Numbered from the stretch's first letter, positions 1 through 10,071 are shown. The stretch is DNA of 64,000 nucleotides from Anaerolineales bacterium (GCA_016929095.1 JAFGJM010000054.1:47860-111859), one strand, 5' to 3'. A program made the numbers and translations. The notes: generated by a model from the letters alone, not told the origin.

Positions 1-10
1 AGCGAAATTC

Positions 11-1129
11 GTGGCAGTTATCGAAAAGTTAAAGATTGGCGTCATATTTGGCGGTCGTTCGGGAGAACACGAAGTTTCTCTTATGTCGGCGCGTTCGATA
101 CTGGCGGCGTTAAATCCTGAAAAATACACCATCACACAAATAGGCATTACTCACGAGGGTGCCTGGCTGGTTGGAGATGGCGTATTGGAGGCTTTTGAAA
201 AAAATACCTGGAAATCGCTCTATTCTGGGGCAATGTTCCCTGACCCCACCAGGCGCGGCATATATATGGTTCAATCCAGAGATAAGGGTGAATTGCTTGA
301 ATTTATCAGTGATTTGGATGTCATATTCCCGGTTTTGCATGGAACTTTTGGAGAAGATGGTACAATTCAGGGGTTTTTGGAATTGCTTTCTGTCGCTTAT
401 GTCGGTGCGGGGGTTCTAGGATCAGCCCTGGGTATGGATAAAGCGGTATTCAAAGATGTGATGCGAGCGGTGGGTGTACCAGTGGTCGAATCAATTACAG
501 TTAATCGCAGGGAAATTCAAGAAAACTTGGATGGTGTTCTTTCACACGGCGAAAGTTTTGCACCTTATCCGCTATTCGTAAAACCGGTCAATTTAGGTTC
601 ATCAGTGGGAATCACAAAATGCCATAATCGATCTGATTTGTTGGAGGGCATCATGGACGCGGCGCGATATGATCGCCGTATTTTGATCGAACGCGGCGTG
701 GAGGCGAGAGAAATTGAAGTCAGCGTCCTTGGAAACGATGACCCTAAAGCGTCTATACCAGGGGAGATCATCCCGGCTGACGAATTTTATTCTTATGAGG
801 CGAAATATTATAATGATCGCTCTCAATTGCTAATACCTGCGCCGATATCTGATGAAACAGTAAAGAAAATCCAATCCATCGCCATTAAAGCATATATGGC
901 GGTTGACTGTGCAGGGATGGCAAGGGCAGATTTTTTACTGGATAAGGTCACAAACGAAGTTTACTTGAATGAAATTAACACCATTCCCGGATTTACGCGA
1001 ATTAGCATGTACCCCAAATTGTGGGATGCCAGTGGTTTGTCTTATCCAGAGTTGGTTGACAGGTTGGTAGAACTGGCGCTTGAAAGGAAGAGAGAGCGCG
1101 ATCAAAATGAATACCGGTACAGCAGATAA
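11..1129 (+). CDS. ddl: D-alanine--D-alanine ligase
   Basis: Makes the D-Ala-D-Ala dipeptide of peptidoglycan precursors in the cytoplasm, using ATP. The N-terminus has the family motif GVIFGGRSGEHEVS, the middle has the ATP-grasp region with KPVNLGSSVGI, and the C-terminal metal-binding segment NEINTIPGFT is present. Length (372 aa) is normal. The start used is a GTG at 11. Only 10 bases precede it and the frame is open to the left edge, so a slightly longer N-terminus cannot be excluded. It is followed after 12 nt by ftsQ, as in the mur-ddl-ftsQAZ clusters of many bacteria, so mur genes probably lie to the left. Confidence 0.95.
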   Translation: MAVIEKLKIGVIFGGRSGEHEVSLMSARSILAALNPEKYTITQIGITHEGAWLVGDGVLEAFEKNTWKSLYSGAMFPDPTRRGIYMVQSRDKGELLEFISDLDVIFPVLHGTFGEDGTIQGFLELLSVAYVGAGVLGSALGMDKAVFKDVMRAVGVPVVESITVNRREIQENLDGVLSHGESFAPYPLFVKPVNLGSSVGITKCHNRSDLLEGIMDAARYDRRILIERGVEAREIEVSVLGNDDPKASIPGEIIPADEFYSYEAKYYNDRSQLLIPAPISDETVKKIQSIAIKAYMAVDCAGMARADFLLDKVTNEVYLNEINTIPGFTRISMYPKLWDASGLSYPELVDRLVELALERKRERDQNEYRYSR

Positions 1130-1141
1130 TAGAGGTTGATT

Positions 1142-2140
1142 ATGCTTGAAATTACCGACCGATTTTTAAAAACCATCACGAAGTCACGCCCAACGCAGAG
1201 AAGAACTCGTTCGATTAAAAATCCCCTTAAGTCGGATCGGACGACAAAGAAACGTTTGCAGCATAAAACGATGAACAATTCTGTGCCGGTTATGGTACGT
1301 GGTGATGTTATCGGTATGTCTTCTCCGGTAAAGCGCCAAAAAAAGGTTCGGCGTCGATACAATTTTGCATTAAACGCCCCAGGCGCTGAGGTGAGTATTC
1401 CGGCTTTACCGCGTGTTCAATTTGGCTGGCGGTTAGCCTCGGGATTATTGATCGCAGCTTTGTCTGTCGCTATATATTATCTTTGGACTTTGCCCATGTT
1501 TCAGGTGGACAATGTAGAGGTCTCGGGTTTATCTCGACTAAGCGCCCGCGATGTATATACAGTTATGAATGTGTCTAATCAACCCATATTTACCTTGGAT
1601 GAAAACAAGATAGAACAAAAAATCGCCAGCGCATTTCCGGAATTCTCCGATGTAGAGGTCAAGCTGGGATTACCAAACGTGGTTCAAGTTGATGTGGTTG
1701 AGAGGCTGCCCTTACTTAAATGGCATCAAGAGGATAAAACAACCCTGGTAGATGCCAATGGTTTTGCTTTTCCGGAGAGGGCGCTGGAGGAAAAAGGGCC
1801 ATCCGTAGTGGTGGAAGCTTTAAGTGCGCCACCGCCTATTCCAATCGGAGAAATTACTGAAGTTTCGATGCAATTTTTATCAATCGATATGGTTTCAGCC
1901 ATTCTTTCCATGAGTGCACAGGTGCCAGCTGGCGCAACTTTAATTTATGATGCGCAACATGGGTTGGGATGGCAGGAAAACCAGGGCTGGTCGGTTTATT
2001 TTGGTGATGCGCGTGATGTGGATATGAAATTGAATGTTTATAAAACCCTTTTGAAAAAATTAAAAAGGAAAGGGATCAGCCCAGCCTTGATCAGCGTTGA
2101 ATACGTCCACGCGCCATATTATCGATTGGAGCAAAGATAA
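1142..2140 (+). CDS. ftsQ: Cell division protein FtsQ (POTRA domain)
   Basis: A bitopic divisome protein. The first ~95 residues are cytoplasmic and very basic, followed by one membrane segment around residues 100-120 (LLIAALSVAIYYLW). An extracytoplasmic POTRA/FtsQ domain begins at the typical MFQVDNVEVSGL stretch. ATG 1142 is chosen because AGAGG sits six bases upstream; an in-frame TTG at 1136 is less likely. The sequence beyond the POTRA motif is divergent, as is usual for FtsQ. Its position between ddl and ftsA supports the call. It ends one base before the ftsA start. Confidence 0.88.
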   Translation: MLEITDRFLKTITKSRPTQRRTRSIKNPLKSDRTTKKRLQHKTMNNSVPVMVRGDVIGMSSPVKRQKKVRRRYNFALNAPGAEVSIPALPRVQFGWRLASGLLIAALSVAIYYLWTLPMFQVDNVEVSGLSRLSARDVYTVMNVSNQPIFTLDENKIEQKIASAFPEFSDVEVKLGLPNVVQVDVVERLPLLKWHQEDKTTLVDANGFAFPERALEEKGPSVVVEALSAPPPIPIGEITEVSMQFLSIDMVSAILSMSAQVPAGATLIYDAQHGLGWQENQGWSVYFGDARDVDMKLNVYKTLLKKLKRKGISPALISVEYVHAPYYRLEQR

Positions 2141-2141
2141 G

Positions 2142-3386
2142 ATGGAACAGCCAATCGTTGTAGGGATAGATGTAGGAACGACTAAAATCTGTACGCTGGT
2201 AGGTAGAGAAGAGACCCCTGGGCAAATTCGAATTGTCGGTGTGGGCATTGAGCCGTCTTCCGGGATTCGCAAAGGTGTTGTTGTGGATCTGGCAGCTGCT
2301 TCGCAAGCGGTTTCTCGTTCGATCGAGAAAGCCGAACACACTTCGGGGCTGGAAATTACATCTGCTTTGGTAAGTCTGGCAGGATCGCAGGTCTCCTCGG
2401 TTAACAGCCGTGGTGTGGTGGGTGTGACCGGCAGGGTAATCGATCAGGATGATGTAGCGCGAGCGGTAGAAGCTGCCCGAGCGGTTGCCATTCCTCATAA
2501 TCGTGAAATTATCCATGTTATCCAGCGCGGTTTTAATGTGGACGGGCAGGAAGGCATCCGTATGCCGGTAGGGATGCACGGATATCGTCTGGAAGTTGAA
2601 ACGCATATAATCACCGCCTCGGCAGCATCGGTGGAGAATTTGCGCCAATGTGTCGGCGCTTCGGGCGTAGAAATTTCGCAATTTGTACTCAACCCTTTGG
2701 CTTCTGCAGAAGTGGTATTAAGTGAAACTGAGCGTCAGATGGGTGTTGTGGTGTGTGATATCGGAGGCGGTACTTCAGATATGGCGATCTATATTGACGG
2801 TGATGTGTGGCATACCTCGGTATTAGCCGTGGGCGGCAATCATGTCACATCGGATATCGCCCATGGGTTAAGACTGCCCATGTCACAAGCAGAAGAGATA
2901 AAAATCCAACACGGTCACGCCATCCAATCTGAGGTTGAAAGCGAAGAATTCTTTAATGTACGACCCTTTGGAGAGGAACAATCGATCCAGGTCAGCCGGC
3001 AAGAGTTGGCGATGATTATCGAAGCCCGCGTCGAAGAAATCATTGGCATGGTACTCCAGGAAATAAAGCGTTCGGGGTATGACGGATTGTTACCGGCAGG
3101 CATGGTATTGACGGGTGGTTCGAGCGCTTTACCCAGTATCCGCACTCTGGCAAGCCGTGTGTTAGGGGTGCCGGTGCGTATAGCCCAACCCGAACAATTA
3201 ATTGGCATGACAGATAAATTATTTTCACCGGCATTTTCAACCAGCGTTGGCCTTTTGAAATGGGCAATATTAATGAGTGAATTTACTCCCCAGGGTGGTC
3301 GACGCCGTTCCGGAGTTTCTGTTCAGGGACCTTCGGTGATCAATTGGGAAAGTATTAAGAGTTTTCTCAAGCGCATGTTGCCTTGA
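2142..3386 (+). CDS. ftsA: Cell division protein FtsA
   Basis: Actin-like ATPase that tethers FtsZ to the membrane. The phosphate-1 motif VGIDVGTTKICTLVG is at the N-terminus, the SHS2/1C insertion follows, and the second phosphate motif VVCDIGGGTSDMAIY lies near residue 205. The C-terminal tail (NWESIKSFLKRML) can form the amphipathic membrane-targeting helix expected of FtsA. ATG 2142 gives the standard N-terminus. It lies one base after the ftsQ stop with GGAG inside the ftsQ end, suggesting translational coupling. Confidence 0.95.
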   Translation: MEQPIVVGIDVGTTKICTLVGREETPGQIRIVGVGIEPSSGIRKGVVVDLAAASQAVSRSIEKAEHTSGLEITSALVSLAGSQVSSVNSRGVVGVTGRVIDQDDVARAVEAARAVAIPHNREIIHVIQRGFNVDGQEGIRMPVGMHGYRLEVETHIITASAASVENLRQCVGASGVEISQFVLNPLASAEVVLSETERQMGVVVCDIGGGTSDMAIYIDGDVWHTSVLAVGGNHVTSDIAHGLRLPMSQAEEIKIQHGHAIQSEVESEEFFNVRPFGEEQSIQVSRQELAMIIEARVEEIIGMVLQEIKRSGYDGLLPAGMVLTGGSSALPSIRTLASRVLGVPVRIAQPEQLIGMTDKLFSPAFSTSVGLLKWAILMSEFTPQGGRRRSGVSVQGPSVINWESIKSFLKRMLP

Positions 3387-3480
3387 GCGTTAGTTTTATT
3401 GGAATGCATCACGATTGGCGAGATAAAAAGATAAAGCTTCAATGTACAAGAAGGAATATATTTTTGAGGAGGATTTTTCA

Positions 3481-4605
3481 ATGAATAATACGATGAACCA
3501 ACCAAACCAGCTTGAGTCTTTCGCACGCATTAAAGTCGTAGGTGTGGGCGGCGGCGGGTGTAACGCCGTCGATCGGATGATAGAAGAAGGATTGCAAGGT
3601 GTTGAATTCATGGCAATAAACACCGATGCACAAGCTCTGTTATCGTCCAAAGCCACCACCCGGGTTCGTATTGGAGAGAAATTGACCCGTGGATTAGGCT
3701 CCGGCGGCGATCCGGAAGTTGGGCGGAAAGCAGCCGAAGAATCTCAGGAAGAATTGTATTCTGTGTTCAAAGGTTCCGATATGGTGTTTATCACTGCCGG
3801 TATGGGCGGCGGCACCGGTACGGGCGGGGCAGCAGTCGTTGCCCAAATCGCCAGGGAAGTTGGCGCCTTGACGATTGGCGTCGTAACCCGCCCCTTTACC
3901 TTTGAAGGAACACGCCGCATTCAGACTGCGGAATCGGGTATTTCCAAATTAAAAGAACAAGCCGATACTTTAATTGTTATCCCCAACGACCGTTTATTAC
4001 AAATTGTTGATAAACGCGCCAACCTGCAGCAGGCGTTTCGTAAAGCCGATGATGTTTTACGCCAGGGTGTACAGGGAATATCGGAATTGATCACTGTCCC
4101 TGGCCTCATTAACCTGGACTTTGCTGATGTGCGTACGATCATGTCGGAAGGCGGGGCAGCATTGATGGCGGTGGGCAGTGGTAAAGGTGAAGAAGGCGCA
4201 CGAATAGCGGCAGAAGCAGCCGTTTCCAGTGAGCTGCTGGATATCACCATTGATGGCGCACGCGGTATCTTATTCAACGTGACCGGTGGTTCGGAATTGA
4301 CCCTGTTTGATGTGAACCAGGCAGCCGCCATAATCAAGGAAACCGCTCACCCCGAAGTCAACCTGATTTTCGGCGCTGTGATTGATCCTGCTATGAAGGA
4401 TGAGGTACGGATAACCGTTATCGCTACGGGTTTTGAGCGAACGGGTATGCCGCGGCGGGTTGTCGAAAATCCCGTTTATGACAGCAAAGACAAACCCACT
4501 CCGGTGAATCTTAACCTGAATCAGACGGTTAAGGAATTTCAACCCAGAGCCTTCAATACAGAAGACCTGGATATCCCGACTTTCTTACGCAACCGAAATC
4601 ATTAG
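3481..4605 (+). CDS. ftsZ: Cell division GTPase FtsZ
   Basis: Tubulin-like GTPase forming the Z ring. The N-terminal [13 protein letters not shown] and the tubulin signature [14 protein letters not shown] are intact. The C-terminal partner-binding peptide ([13 protein letters not shown]) is the conserved tail that binds FtsA. ATG 3481 is chosen because it follows a strong GAGGAGG site by about eight bases; an upstream in-frame ATG at 3442 would place that ribosome site inside the coding region. Length is 374 aa. A 94-nt spacer separates it from ftsA. Confidence 0.97.
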   Translation: MNNTMNQPNQLESFARIKVVGVGGGGCNAVDRMIEEGLQGVEFMAINTDAQALLSSKATTRVRIGEKLTRGLGSGGDPEVGRKAAEESQEELYSVFKGSDMVFITAGMGGGTGTGGAAVVAQIAREVGALTIGVVTRPFTFEGTRRIQTAESGISKLKEQADTLIVIPNDRLLQIVDKRANLQQAFRKADDVLRQGVQGISELITVPGLINLDFADVRTIMSEGGAALMAVGSGKGEEGARIAAEAAVSSELLDITIDGARGILFNVTGGSELTLFDVNQAAAIIKETAHPEVNLIFGAVIDPAMKDEVRITVIATGFERTGMPRRVVENPVYDSKDKPTPVNLNLNQTVKEFQPRAFNTEDLDIPTFLRNRNH

Positions 4606-4656
4606 CAAAGGGTAATCATAATACAAGCGTATCATTTTTGATTTGTGTTGCAGAAG

Positions 4657-4895
4657 GTGCACATTGAGAGGCAAACTATGTTGTCGGGTTGCCACTCCTT
4701 GGCAACCACTAAAAAAGTTTATTGTTGAGTGTATGAGCGACCACAGGCTTCCTCCTCCCTGGCGGTGTTCTATACTCACCCGTCCTTGTTCCCTTTCCGT
4801 AGACTGCCTTCGCATGGAGAGGTAAGGACAATGAATGTGCGGCGTGAAAATACTGGTTTCAGGGAAACGCCGCACATTCATATTTTAAAATATAG
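4657..4895 (+). ncRNA. Unassigned structured non-coding region between ftsZ and nrdR
   Basis: The 458-base gap after ftsZ has no convincing gene but contains strong secondary structure. Hairpin A is GGTTGCCA 4687-4694 with TGGCAACC 4700-4707. A long nested stem pairs GTCCTT 4782-4787 with AAGGAC 4824-4829, and CCTTTCC 4792-4798 with GGAGAGG 4816-4822. Hairpin C pairs 4831-4844 with 4868-4881 over 14 bp, extended inside by TGAAA/TTTCA. It is followed by an A/T-rich run ending ATTTTT, so it may terminate transcription. AATGTGC 4834-4840 in hairpin C can instead pair with GCACATT 4659-4665, giving a switch-like alternative. I could not match it to 6S, SRP, tmRNA, RNase P, T-box or cobalamin consensus features. 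The strand is a guess based on the terminator-like end. Confidence 0.35.
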
Positions 4896-4959
4896 ATTTT
4901 TAAGATTCTCTTTAAGCTACCCTTCAATAAATTTTAATCTTAATTATTTGATAAAAAGC

Positions 4960-4988
4960 TTGCATTCCTGGAGTACTTATGCTAGAAT
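4960..4988 (+). promoter_or_regulatory. Sigma-70-type promoter for nrdR-nrdJ
   Basis: TTGCAT at 4960-4965 and TAGAAT at 4983-4988 are separated by 17 bases. This is close to consensus and lies about 75 bases upstream of the nrdR start. The predicted transcript starts near 4995. Confidence 0.6.
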
Positions 4989-5040
4989 TCGGTCGTAACA
5001 CCTCCCATATTTGTGCAATATCAATAATAATACCGCCACC

Positions 5041-5057
5041 TATGGTGGAACATAGGT
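5041..5057 (+). promoter_or_regulatory. Hairpin overlapping the nrdR translation start region
   Basis: CCTATG and CATAGG form a stem immediately before the nrdR ATG at 5064, and CCACC/GGTGG is an overlapping alternative. The only purine-rich ribosome-binding candidate (AGG in the right arm) would be paired. This could lower or control translation; it is inferred from sequence only. Confidence 0.35.
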
Positions 5058-5063
5058 TCTATT

Positions 5064-5513
5064 ATGCGTTGTCCTTATTGTAAACATTTTGATTCAAGAG
5101 TTGTCGATACATCCCATGATGTAAAGGGAGGTATACGTCGCCGTCGGCAATGTGAACATTGCGGTCAACGTTTTAGCACCTATGAACGGCCAATATTAAC
5201 AGCGCCAATGATCATAAAACAAGACGGCACACGTGAAGAATTTGACCGTGAAAAATTGTTGCATGGCATTTGGATTGCCTGCGCTAAGCGTCCGGTGCCT
5301 GCCGTTGAGGTTGATCGGTTGGTGGGTGAAATTGAATCAACATTACAGGGGATGAGCAAAGCAGAAATTTCATCAAGAGTGGTAGGCGATATGGTCATTG
5401 CTGGTTTAAAAGAATTAGACCTGGTAGCTTACATTCGATATGCGATTGTCTATTTAGGGTTGGATGATCTACAGGCAATCCGTCAGGAAATTGATCGCCT
5501 TCTAGAAGGTTGA
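5064..5513 (+). CDS. nrdR: Transcriptional repressor NrdR
   Basis: ATP/dATP-sensing repressor of ribonucleotide reductase genes. The N-terminal zinc ribbon is intact (CPYCKHFDSRVVDTS, then CEHCGQRFSTYE). It is followed by an ATP-cone domain from about residue 47 to the end. Length (149 aa) is typical. It directly precedes nrdJ, an expected regulatory partner. ATG 5064 starts the zinc ribbon immediately. Confidence 0.96.
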   Translation: MRCPYCKHFDSRVVDTSHDVKGGIRRRRQCEHCGQRFSTYERPILTAPMIIKQDGTREEFDREKLLHGIWIACAKRPVPAVEVDRLVGEIESTLQGMSKAEISSRVVGDMVIAGLKELDLVAYIRYAIVYLGLDDLQAIRQEIDRLLEG

Positions 5514-5593
5514 TTATCGGTAAAAAATAATCAGTATCACAATTACATTTGGAATATTCATGACAAGCAGTTTATTTGGTTTAGGAGAATATC

Positions 5594-8182
5594 ATGAAGC
5601 GAGAGACAGCCGAGCGAATCATTAAGAATGAATTCTTATCCACGCCTCCTATACCAGGCGATTTACCACCGGTAGAATTGTCGGATAATGCTCGTCAGGT
5701 ATTATTTCGGCGTTATGTTCGGCGAGGGAAAGAAGGGGAATCCGTAGAGACAGTTGAAGAAATGTTTTGGCGAGTGGCTTACCAGATTGCCATAGTGGAA
5801 GAAACCTGGGAAGAGGATGTCATTCAACTGGCGCGCGGTTATTATGAATTATTGACTGAAAAGCGGTTTTTTCCGAATTCGCCTACTTTCACGGGTGCAG
5901 GTACACCTTTGGGTCAATTAGCCGCTTGTTTTGTTCTGCCCATCACTGATGATATGGGGCGCGATTCGGCAGGCATATTTCAGACCTTAAGAGACGCAGC
6001 TCTTATTCAACAAACCGGTGGCGGGAATGGTTTTTCATTTTCGCAGTTACGCCCAAAGGGTACGCTGGTTAAATCTTCCGCCGGTGAAGCCACCGGTCCG
6101 GTAGGATTTTTGCGGGTATATGATCGGGCTTTCGGTGAAATTGCTCAGGGCGGCACAAGGCGGGGCGCTAACATGGCTGTGTTGCGCGTCGATCACCCGG
6201 ATATCGAAGAATTCGTCACCTGCAAAACGGATGAAAACGCCATCACTAATTTTAATATTTCGGTTGGCATTACCGATGCATTCATGGAATCGGTTCAAAG
6301 GGATGATTTATGGGAGCTGCGCTTCCCTGATGTTACATCAATAGAGTACCACGGATTTCACGGTACACTCGAACAAGCGGAAAAAGCCGGTATACCGATC
6401 CGGGTATATAAAACTATCCGAGCGCAGGAGTTATTCGATAAAATTGTTCAACAATCACATCATAATGGCGAACCCGGTTTATTATTTTTAGATGCTGCCA
6501 ATCGCGATAACCCCGTACCGCATCTTTACCAATTGGAAGCCACCAATCCATGCGGCGAACAATGGCTGGGTCCTTATGAAAATTGCTGTTTAGGGTCTAT
6601 TAATTTAGCGCAGCATTGCGCGCCGAATGGTTGTGTAGATTGGGAATTATTGCGGCAAAGTGTGGTACTTTCCACACGGTTTCTGGACGATGTCATCGAA
6701 GCCAATGCGTATGTCCCTGCGGTACCGCAATTAAGAGAAGCAGCCATGCGCAACCGCCGCATTGGATTAGGCATTATGGGGTTAGGGGATTTAATGTACC
6801 ATGTCGGTATACGTTACAGTTCACAAGAAGGAGAAGAGTTCGGCGCGCAGGTGATGGAATACGTACGATTTCACTCGATGCAAACCAGCATCGAACTGGC
6901 AAAAGTCCGCGGTCCGTTTCCTGAAATACGCGGCAGCCTGTACGATTCACGTAATATAACCTGGCAGCCGCCCAAACCGATTTCGCCTTATAGCAGGGAT
7001 TGGAAACGTCCGGTGCTTGACTGGAAGCAAATCATTCGGGGGATCAAGGAATATGGCATTCGCAATGCTGCGCAAACAACCATTGCCCCTACTGGCACAA
7101 TCGCCACGGTAGCCGGATGTGAAGGTTATGGTTGTGAACCGGTATTTGCCCTGGCATATGTGCGGCACGTTAACGATAATGGCAAAGACCTGCAATTAAC
7201 TTACGCTAGCCCGCTTTTCGAGCAGGCTTTGGAGGAAGCGGGGATCGAGGGTGAAATACGGGCTTCAATTCTGGCAGCGATCATGGAAAATGGTACCTGC
7301 CAGGGAATTTCTGAGCTGCCAGAAGCCATCCGACATACCTTTGTCGTTTCCAGCGATATCAGCGCCGAGGAACATGTCCGTATGCAGGGCGCTTTACAGG
7401 CTTTTGTAGATAACAGCCTTAGCAAGACGATCAATTTTCCGCCTCATGCCACAGAAGAGGATGTTGCAACGGCATATAAATTGGCCTGGGAATTGAATTG
7501 CAAAGGGATCACGGTATATGTCACCGGTTCGCGAAATAAAGTGGTGCTGGAGACGAATGCTACCGTCAAACAAAAGGCGATGCCGGGGGCGATGGATCAA
7601 ATGGTGCTTTGGCCGGATAAAAAGAAACCCCGCCCGCGCTATTTACACGGCTACACCTACAATATCGATACACCCTTAGGTAAAGCATTTGTGACCATCA
7701 ATCAGAATGGGGATGAGCAGCCATTTGAGATTTTCATTAACACAGCCAAAGCCGGCTCGGATACGGCGGCGGTTTCCGAAGCGATTGGGCGTTTGATATC
7801 CTATATTTTGCGCCTGGTATCACCGGTGGCGCCAAGGGAACGGTTACGCGAGGTATACCGCCAGCTATCGGGTATCGGAGGCGGCAGGTCGCTGGGCTTT
7901 GGCCCCAACCGGGTGCGATCCTTGCCGGATGGCGTGGCGCGGGTGATCGCCGATTACCTGGAAAGCGATATTTCGAAAGCGCATTTTCCCGTACACGATC
8001 TGGTGAGTGATAACGGCAGCCATCCAACCGATGAAAATGCCTTAATGATGCCGTTGGTGGAAGAATTGCCTGAAGAAAAACCTCAACGCATTGGCGACCT
8101 GTGCCCTGAATGCGGCCAGGCTGCGGTTGTCAATGAAGAGGGCTGCCGTAAGTGTTATGCTTGCGGGTATAGCGAGTGTTGA
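5594..8182 (+). CDS. nrdJ: Adenosylcobalamin-dependent (class II) ribonucleoside-diphosphate reductase
   Basis: Reduces ribonucleotides to deoxyribonucleotides using a radical generated from adenosylcobalamin. Cys112 (ACFVLP) and the active-site motif NPCGEQ with Cys320 and Glu322 are present, as are Cys331 and Cys332 in ENCCLGSIN. The C-terminus carries a zinc-ribbon-like redox tail (CPECGQ...[12 protein letters not shown]) typical of NrdJ. The 862-aa size fits a single-chain class II enzyme. AGGAG lies just upstream of ATG 5594. NrdR upstream and a deoxynucleoside kinase downstream make this a dNTP-supply operon. No class I or III genes are in the window. Confidence 0.95.
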   Translation: MKRETAERIIKNEFLSTPPIPGDLPPVELSDNARQVLFRRYVRRGKEGESVETVEEMFWRVAYQIAIVEETWEEDVIQLARGYYELLTEKRFFPNSPTFTGAGTPLGQLAACFVLPITDDMGRDSAGIFQTLRDAALIQQTGGGNGFSFSQLRPKGTLVKSSAGEATGPVGFLRVYDRAFGEIAQGGTRRGANMAVLRVDHPDIEEFVTCKTDENAITNFNISVGITDAFMESVQRDDLWELRFPDVTSIEYHGFHGTLEQAEKAGIPIRVYKTIRAQELFDKIVQQSHHNGEPGLLFLDAANRDNPVPHLYQLEATNPCGEQWLGPYENCCLGSINLAQHCAPNGCVDWELLRQSVVLSTRFLDDVIEANAYVPAVPQLREAAMRNRRIGLGIMGLGDLMYHVGIRYSSQEGEEFGAQVMEYVRFHSMQTSIELAKVRGPFPEIRGSLYDSRNITWQPPKPISPYSRDWKRPVLDWKQIIRGIKEYGIRNAAQTTIAPTGTIATVAGCEGYGCEPVFALAYVRHVNDNGKDLQLTYASPLFEQALEEAGIEGEIRASILAAIMENGTCQGISELPEAIRHTFVVSSDISAEEHVRMQGALQAFVDNSLSKTINFPPHATEEDVATAYKLAWELNCKGITVYVTGSRNKVVLETNATVKQKAMPGAMDQMVLWPDKKKPRPRYLHGYTYNIDTPLGKAFVTINQNGDEQPFEIFINTAKAGSDTAAVSEAIGRLISYILRLVSPVAPRERLREVYRQLSGIGGGRSLGFGPNRVRSLPDGVARVIADYLESDISKAHFPVHDLVSDNGSHPTDENALMMPLVEELPEEKPQRIGDLCPECGQAAVVNEEGCRKCYACGYSEC

Positions 8183-8203
8183 TTTTTGATTTGAGAAACT
8201 TCT

Positions 8204-8854
8204 ATGACGAAACGATTGATCCTTGTAGCCGGTAATATTGGCGCCGGAAAGACTTCTCTCACCGAGCGCATCGGGGAACGCCTGGGTTATAAGACGGCTT
8301 ATGAATCGGTAGCCGATAATCCATACCTGGCAGATTTTTATAATGACATGCAAGCCTGGGCTTTCCAACTGCAGATTTTCTTCCTGGGGCACCGGGCGCA
8401 GTTGCATCTGGATATGGCCAATTCACCACAATCGGCTATTCTGGATCGCAGTATATATGAAGATGCATTTATCTTCTCACGCGCTTTGCATCATATGGGA
8501 AATCTAAGCGAACGGGATTATTTATCTTACAAGCGTGTGTTTGATATGGTAGTCTCGAAATTACCGGCACCCGATTTACTGATCTATCTTAAATGTCCGG
8601 TTGCGGTGCTTATGGAGCGTATCCAGCGCCGCGCCCGCAATATGGAAACGGGCATCTCGGAAAATTATATGAATTTATTGGATTCGTTCTATGATGACTG
8701 GTTGGGGTCATTTGACCTTTGCCCGGTACTTACCATACGCACCGATGACTTGGATTTCGTGCACAAAACTAAACATTTAAGTATTGTTGTGGATCGCATT
8801 GAAGATATCCTTTCCGGGAAAGAGGAAGTGGTGTTTCCAGAGAATTCGGGATAA
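8204..8854 (+). CDS. Deoxynucleoside kinase
   Basis: Phosphorylates deoxynucleosides in the salvage route. The P-loop GNIGAGKT (residues 10-17), the DRSIYED motif after the second strand and the arginine-rich lid (RIQRRARNMETG) identify the dCK/dGK-type family. Length is 216 aa. It starts 21 nt after nrdJ on the same strand, so salvage and de novo dNTP synthesis are probably co-expressed. The preferred base cannot be told from sequence. Confidence 0.88.
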   Translation: MTKRLILVAGNIGAGKTSLTERIGERLGYKTAYESVADNPYLADFYNDMQAWAFQLQIFFLGHRAQLHLDMANSPQSAILDRSIYEDAFIFSRALHHMGNLSERDYLSYKRVFDMVVSKLPAPDLLIYLKCPVAVLMERIQRRARNMETGISENYMNLLDSFYDDWLGSFDLCPVLTIRTDDLDFVHKTKHLSIVVDRIEDILSGKEEVVFPENSG

Positions 8855-8946
8855 ACAGGATAAAAATTTATAAGGAAACCAGAAAACAAGAAATGGAGGG
8901 AATTCTTCAATCCGGTCTGGCAATAGACCACAGATAACCTTTAACT

Positions 8947-10065
8947 TTACTTCTCCGGCCAAACCGTTCCCGCCCGCACGATCCCCGAATCGGGCACATT
9001 ACTTTTCAATGTAGCGCCGTTGCCGATGCGCACCCCATTACCGATTTTTACCTGCAAATTAATCGTAGCGCCCATGCCAATTAATGTGGCTTCGCCTACC
9101 GTCACTTCGCCTGCCAGCATAGCGCCGGGCGAGATATTGGCATAATCGGCGATCTGACAATCGTGGGAAACGACAGCGCCGGTATTCACGATGACGCCCA
9201 TCCCTATCTTCGCTTCACTGCCCACATAAGCATGGGCGAATATTTGAACGCCGGGGGAGAGCCGGGCGCTGGGTTCGACAAAGGCAGTGGGGTGCACCAG
9301 AATAGGGAATGTAAATCCAGCCAAAGATAAACGTTCGAACACCTGGATGCGGCTTTGAATATTGCCGATGCCTCCCACAGCGTTAACCGCCTGGCGTATT
9401 CCCTGGGACGCCAGTTCGGGGAGTACCTCCACGCCGCCCAAAACGGGAATTTCCATTACCGTCTCGCCTTTGTGCCGGTTATCATCGATGAAGCCGGCGA
9501 TGCGATAATTATCAGTCTGGCGTATGAGATCGACCAGTGTTTTGCCATGCCCTCCACTTCCATAAATGATTACGGCATGAGGGTCGGATGGTACGACCAT
9601 ATCTTTAGTTTTAACCAGAATTGCTTCAACGATAGCTGCTTGCACCACAGCTTCGGTCACCAAAGGTCCTATGGGGAATTGTGTCAAATCGAGCTGGTTT
9701 TCTTTTGCCAGGTTGAGCGCCGGATGGGTGATGCGTAAGCCCGAGGGAAGCCCTTCGATAGCATCACTCGTGGGTTGCTTTGGAGGTTTTACCAATGTCT
9801 CTGGTTTCACATCGGGAGAAGGTGCAATAAAACATAAGTCGTTTCCCGCGCCTACGTTTTCACCCGCATTAACGGTCAATCCGACGATATATCCCGCCCT
9901 CTCTGCGACCATATCCAGAACGGATTTAGTGGTCTCCAAAGTGCAAAGCACATCTCCCTTGGATATTTTTTGACCGTTACTGACATGCAGAGAAGCCAAT
10001 AGGGCAACCGGTTCATTGGGATTAACCAGGGGTACTTTCACTGCATAGATGGATTGGTTTTCCAT
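8947..10065 (-). CDS. Lipoyl domain - subunit-binding-like segment - PglD/NeuD-type acyltransferase fusion
   Basis: Three parts can be seen. Residues 1-80 are a biotin/lipoyl attachment domain with the presumed modified lysine K47 in LETTKSVLDM. Residues 81-107 form a Pro-rich linker like those in E2 proteins, and residues ~108-145 (RITHPALNLAKENQLDLTQF, then PLVTEA) resemble the peripheral subunit-binding domain, though its glycine loop is degenerate. Residues ~163-372 are a complete PglD/NeuD-type enzyme: a nucleotide-sugar-binding fold beginning IIYGSGGHGKT, then a left-handed beta-helix with the catalytic-type His301 in VVSHDCQIADY. The 2-oxo acid dehydrogenase E2 catalytic domain is absent. 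It is last in an operon with E1 beta, E1 alpha and a PglC-like transferase. I infer that an acyl group made by E1 on lipoyl-lysine is passed to an amino sugar; the substrate is unknown. Confidence 0.8.
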   Translation of the reverse strand: MENQSIYAVKVPLVNPNEPVALLASLHVSNGQKISKGDVLCTLETTKSVLDMVAERAGYIVGLTVNAGENVGAGNDLCFIAPSPDVKPETLVKPPKQPTSDAIEGLPSGLRITHPALNLAKENQLDLTQFPIGPLVTEAVVQAAIVEAILVKTKDMVVPSDPHAVIIYGSGGHGKTLVDLIRQTDNYRIAGFIDDNRHKGETVMEIPVLGGVEVLPELASQGIRQAVNAVGGIGNIQSRIQVFERLSLAGFTFPILVHPTAFVEPSARLSPGVQIFAHAYVGSEAKIGMGVIVNTGAVVSHDCQIADYANISPGAMLAGEVTVGEATLIGMGATINLQVKIGNGVRIGNGATLKSNVPDSGIVRAGTVWPEK

Positions 10066-10071
10066 GAGGTT

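Noticed and set aside
1102..1362. Minus-strand frame across the ddl-ftsQ junction
   Set aside because: Overlaps two real genes on the other strand and has no family pattern.
4657..4895. Cobalamin riboswitch controlling nrdR-nrdJ
   Set aside because: Attractive because NrdJ needs B12, but the GGTGAA-type core and B12-box consensus are missing on both strands, and a separate promoter follows.
4643..4998. Overlapping open frames after ftsZ (60-98 aa) on both strands
   Set aside because: They have no ribosome sites, no recognisable protein pattern, and run through the strong hairpins; the region looks like structured RNA instead.
8947..10065. Ordinary pyruvate dehydrogenase E2
   Set aside because: The lipoyl part fits, but the catalytic E2 domain with its HxxxDG motif is absent and replaced by a PglD/NeuD acyltransferase.
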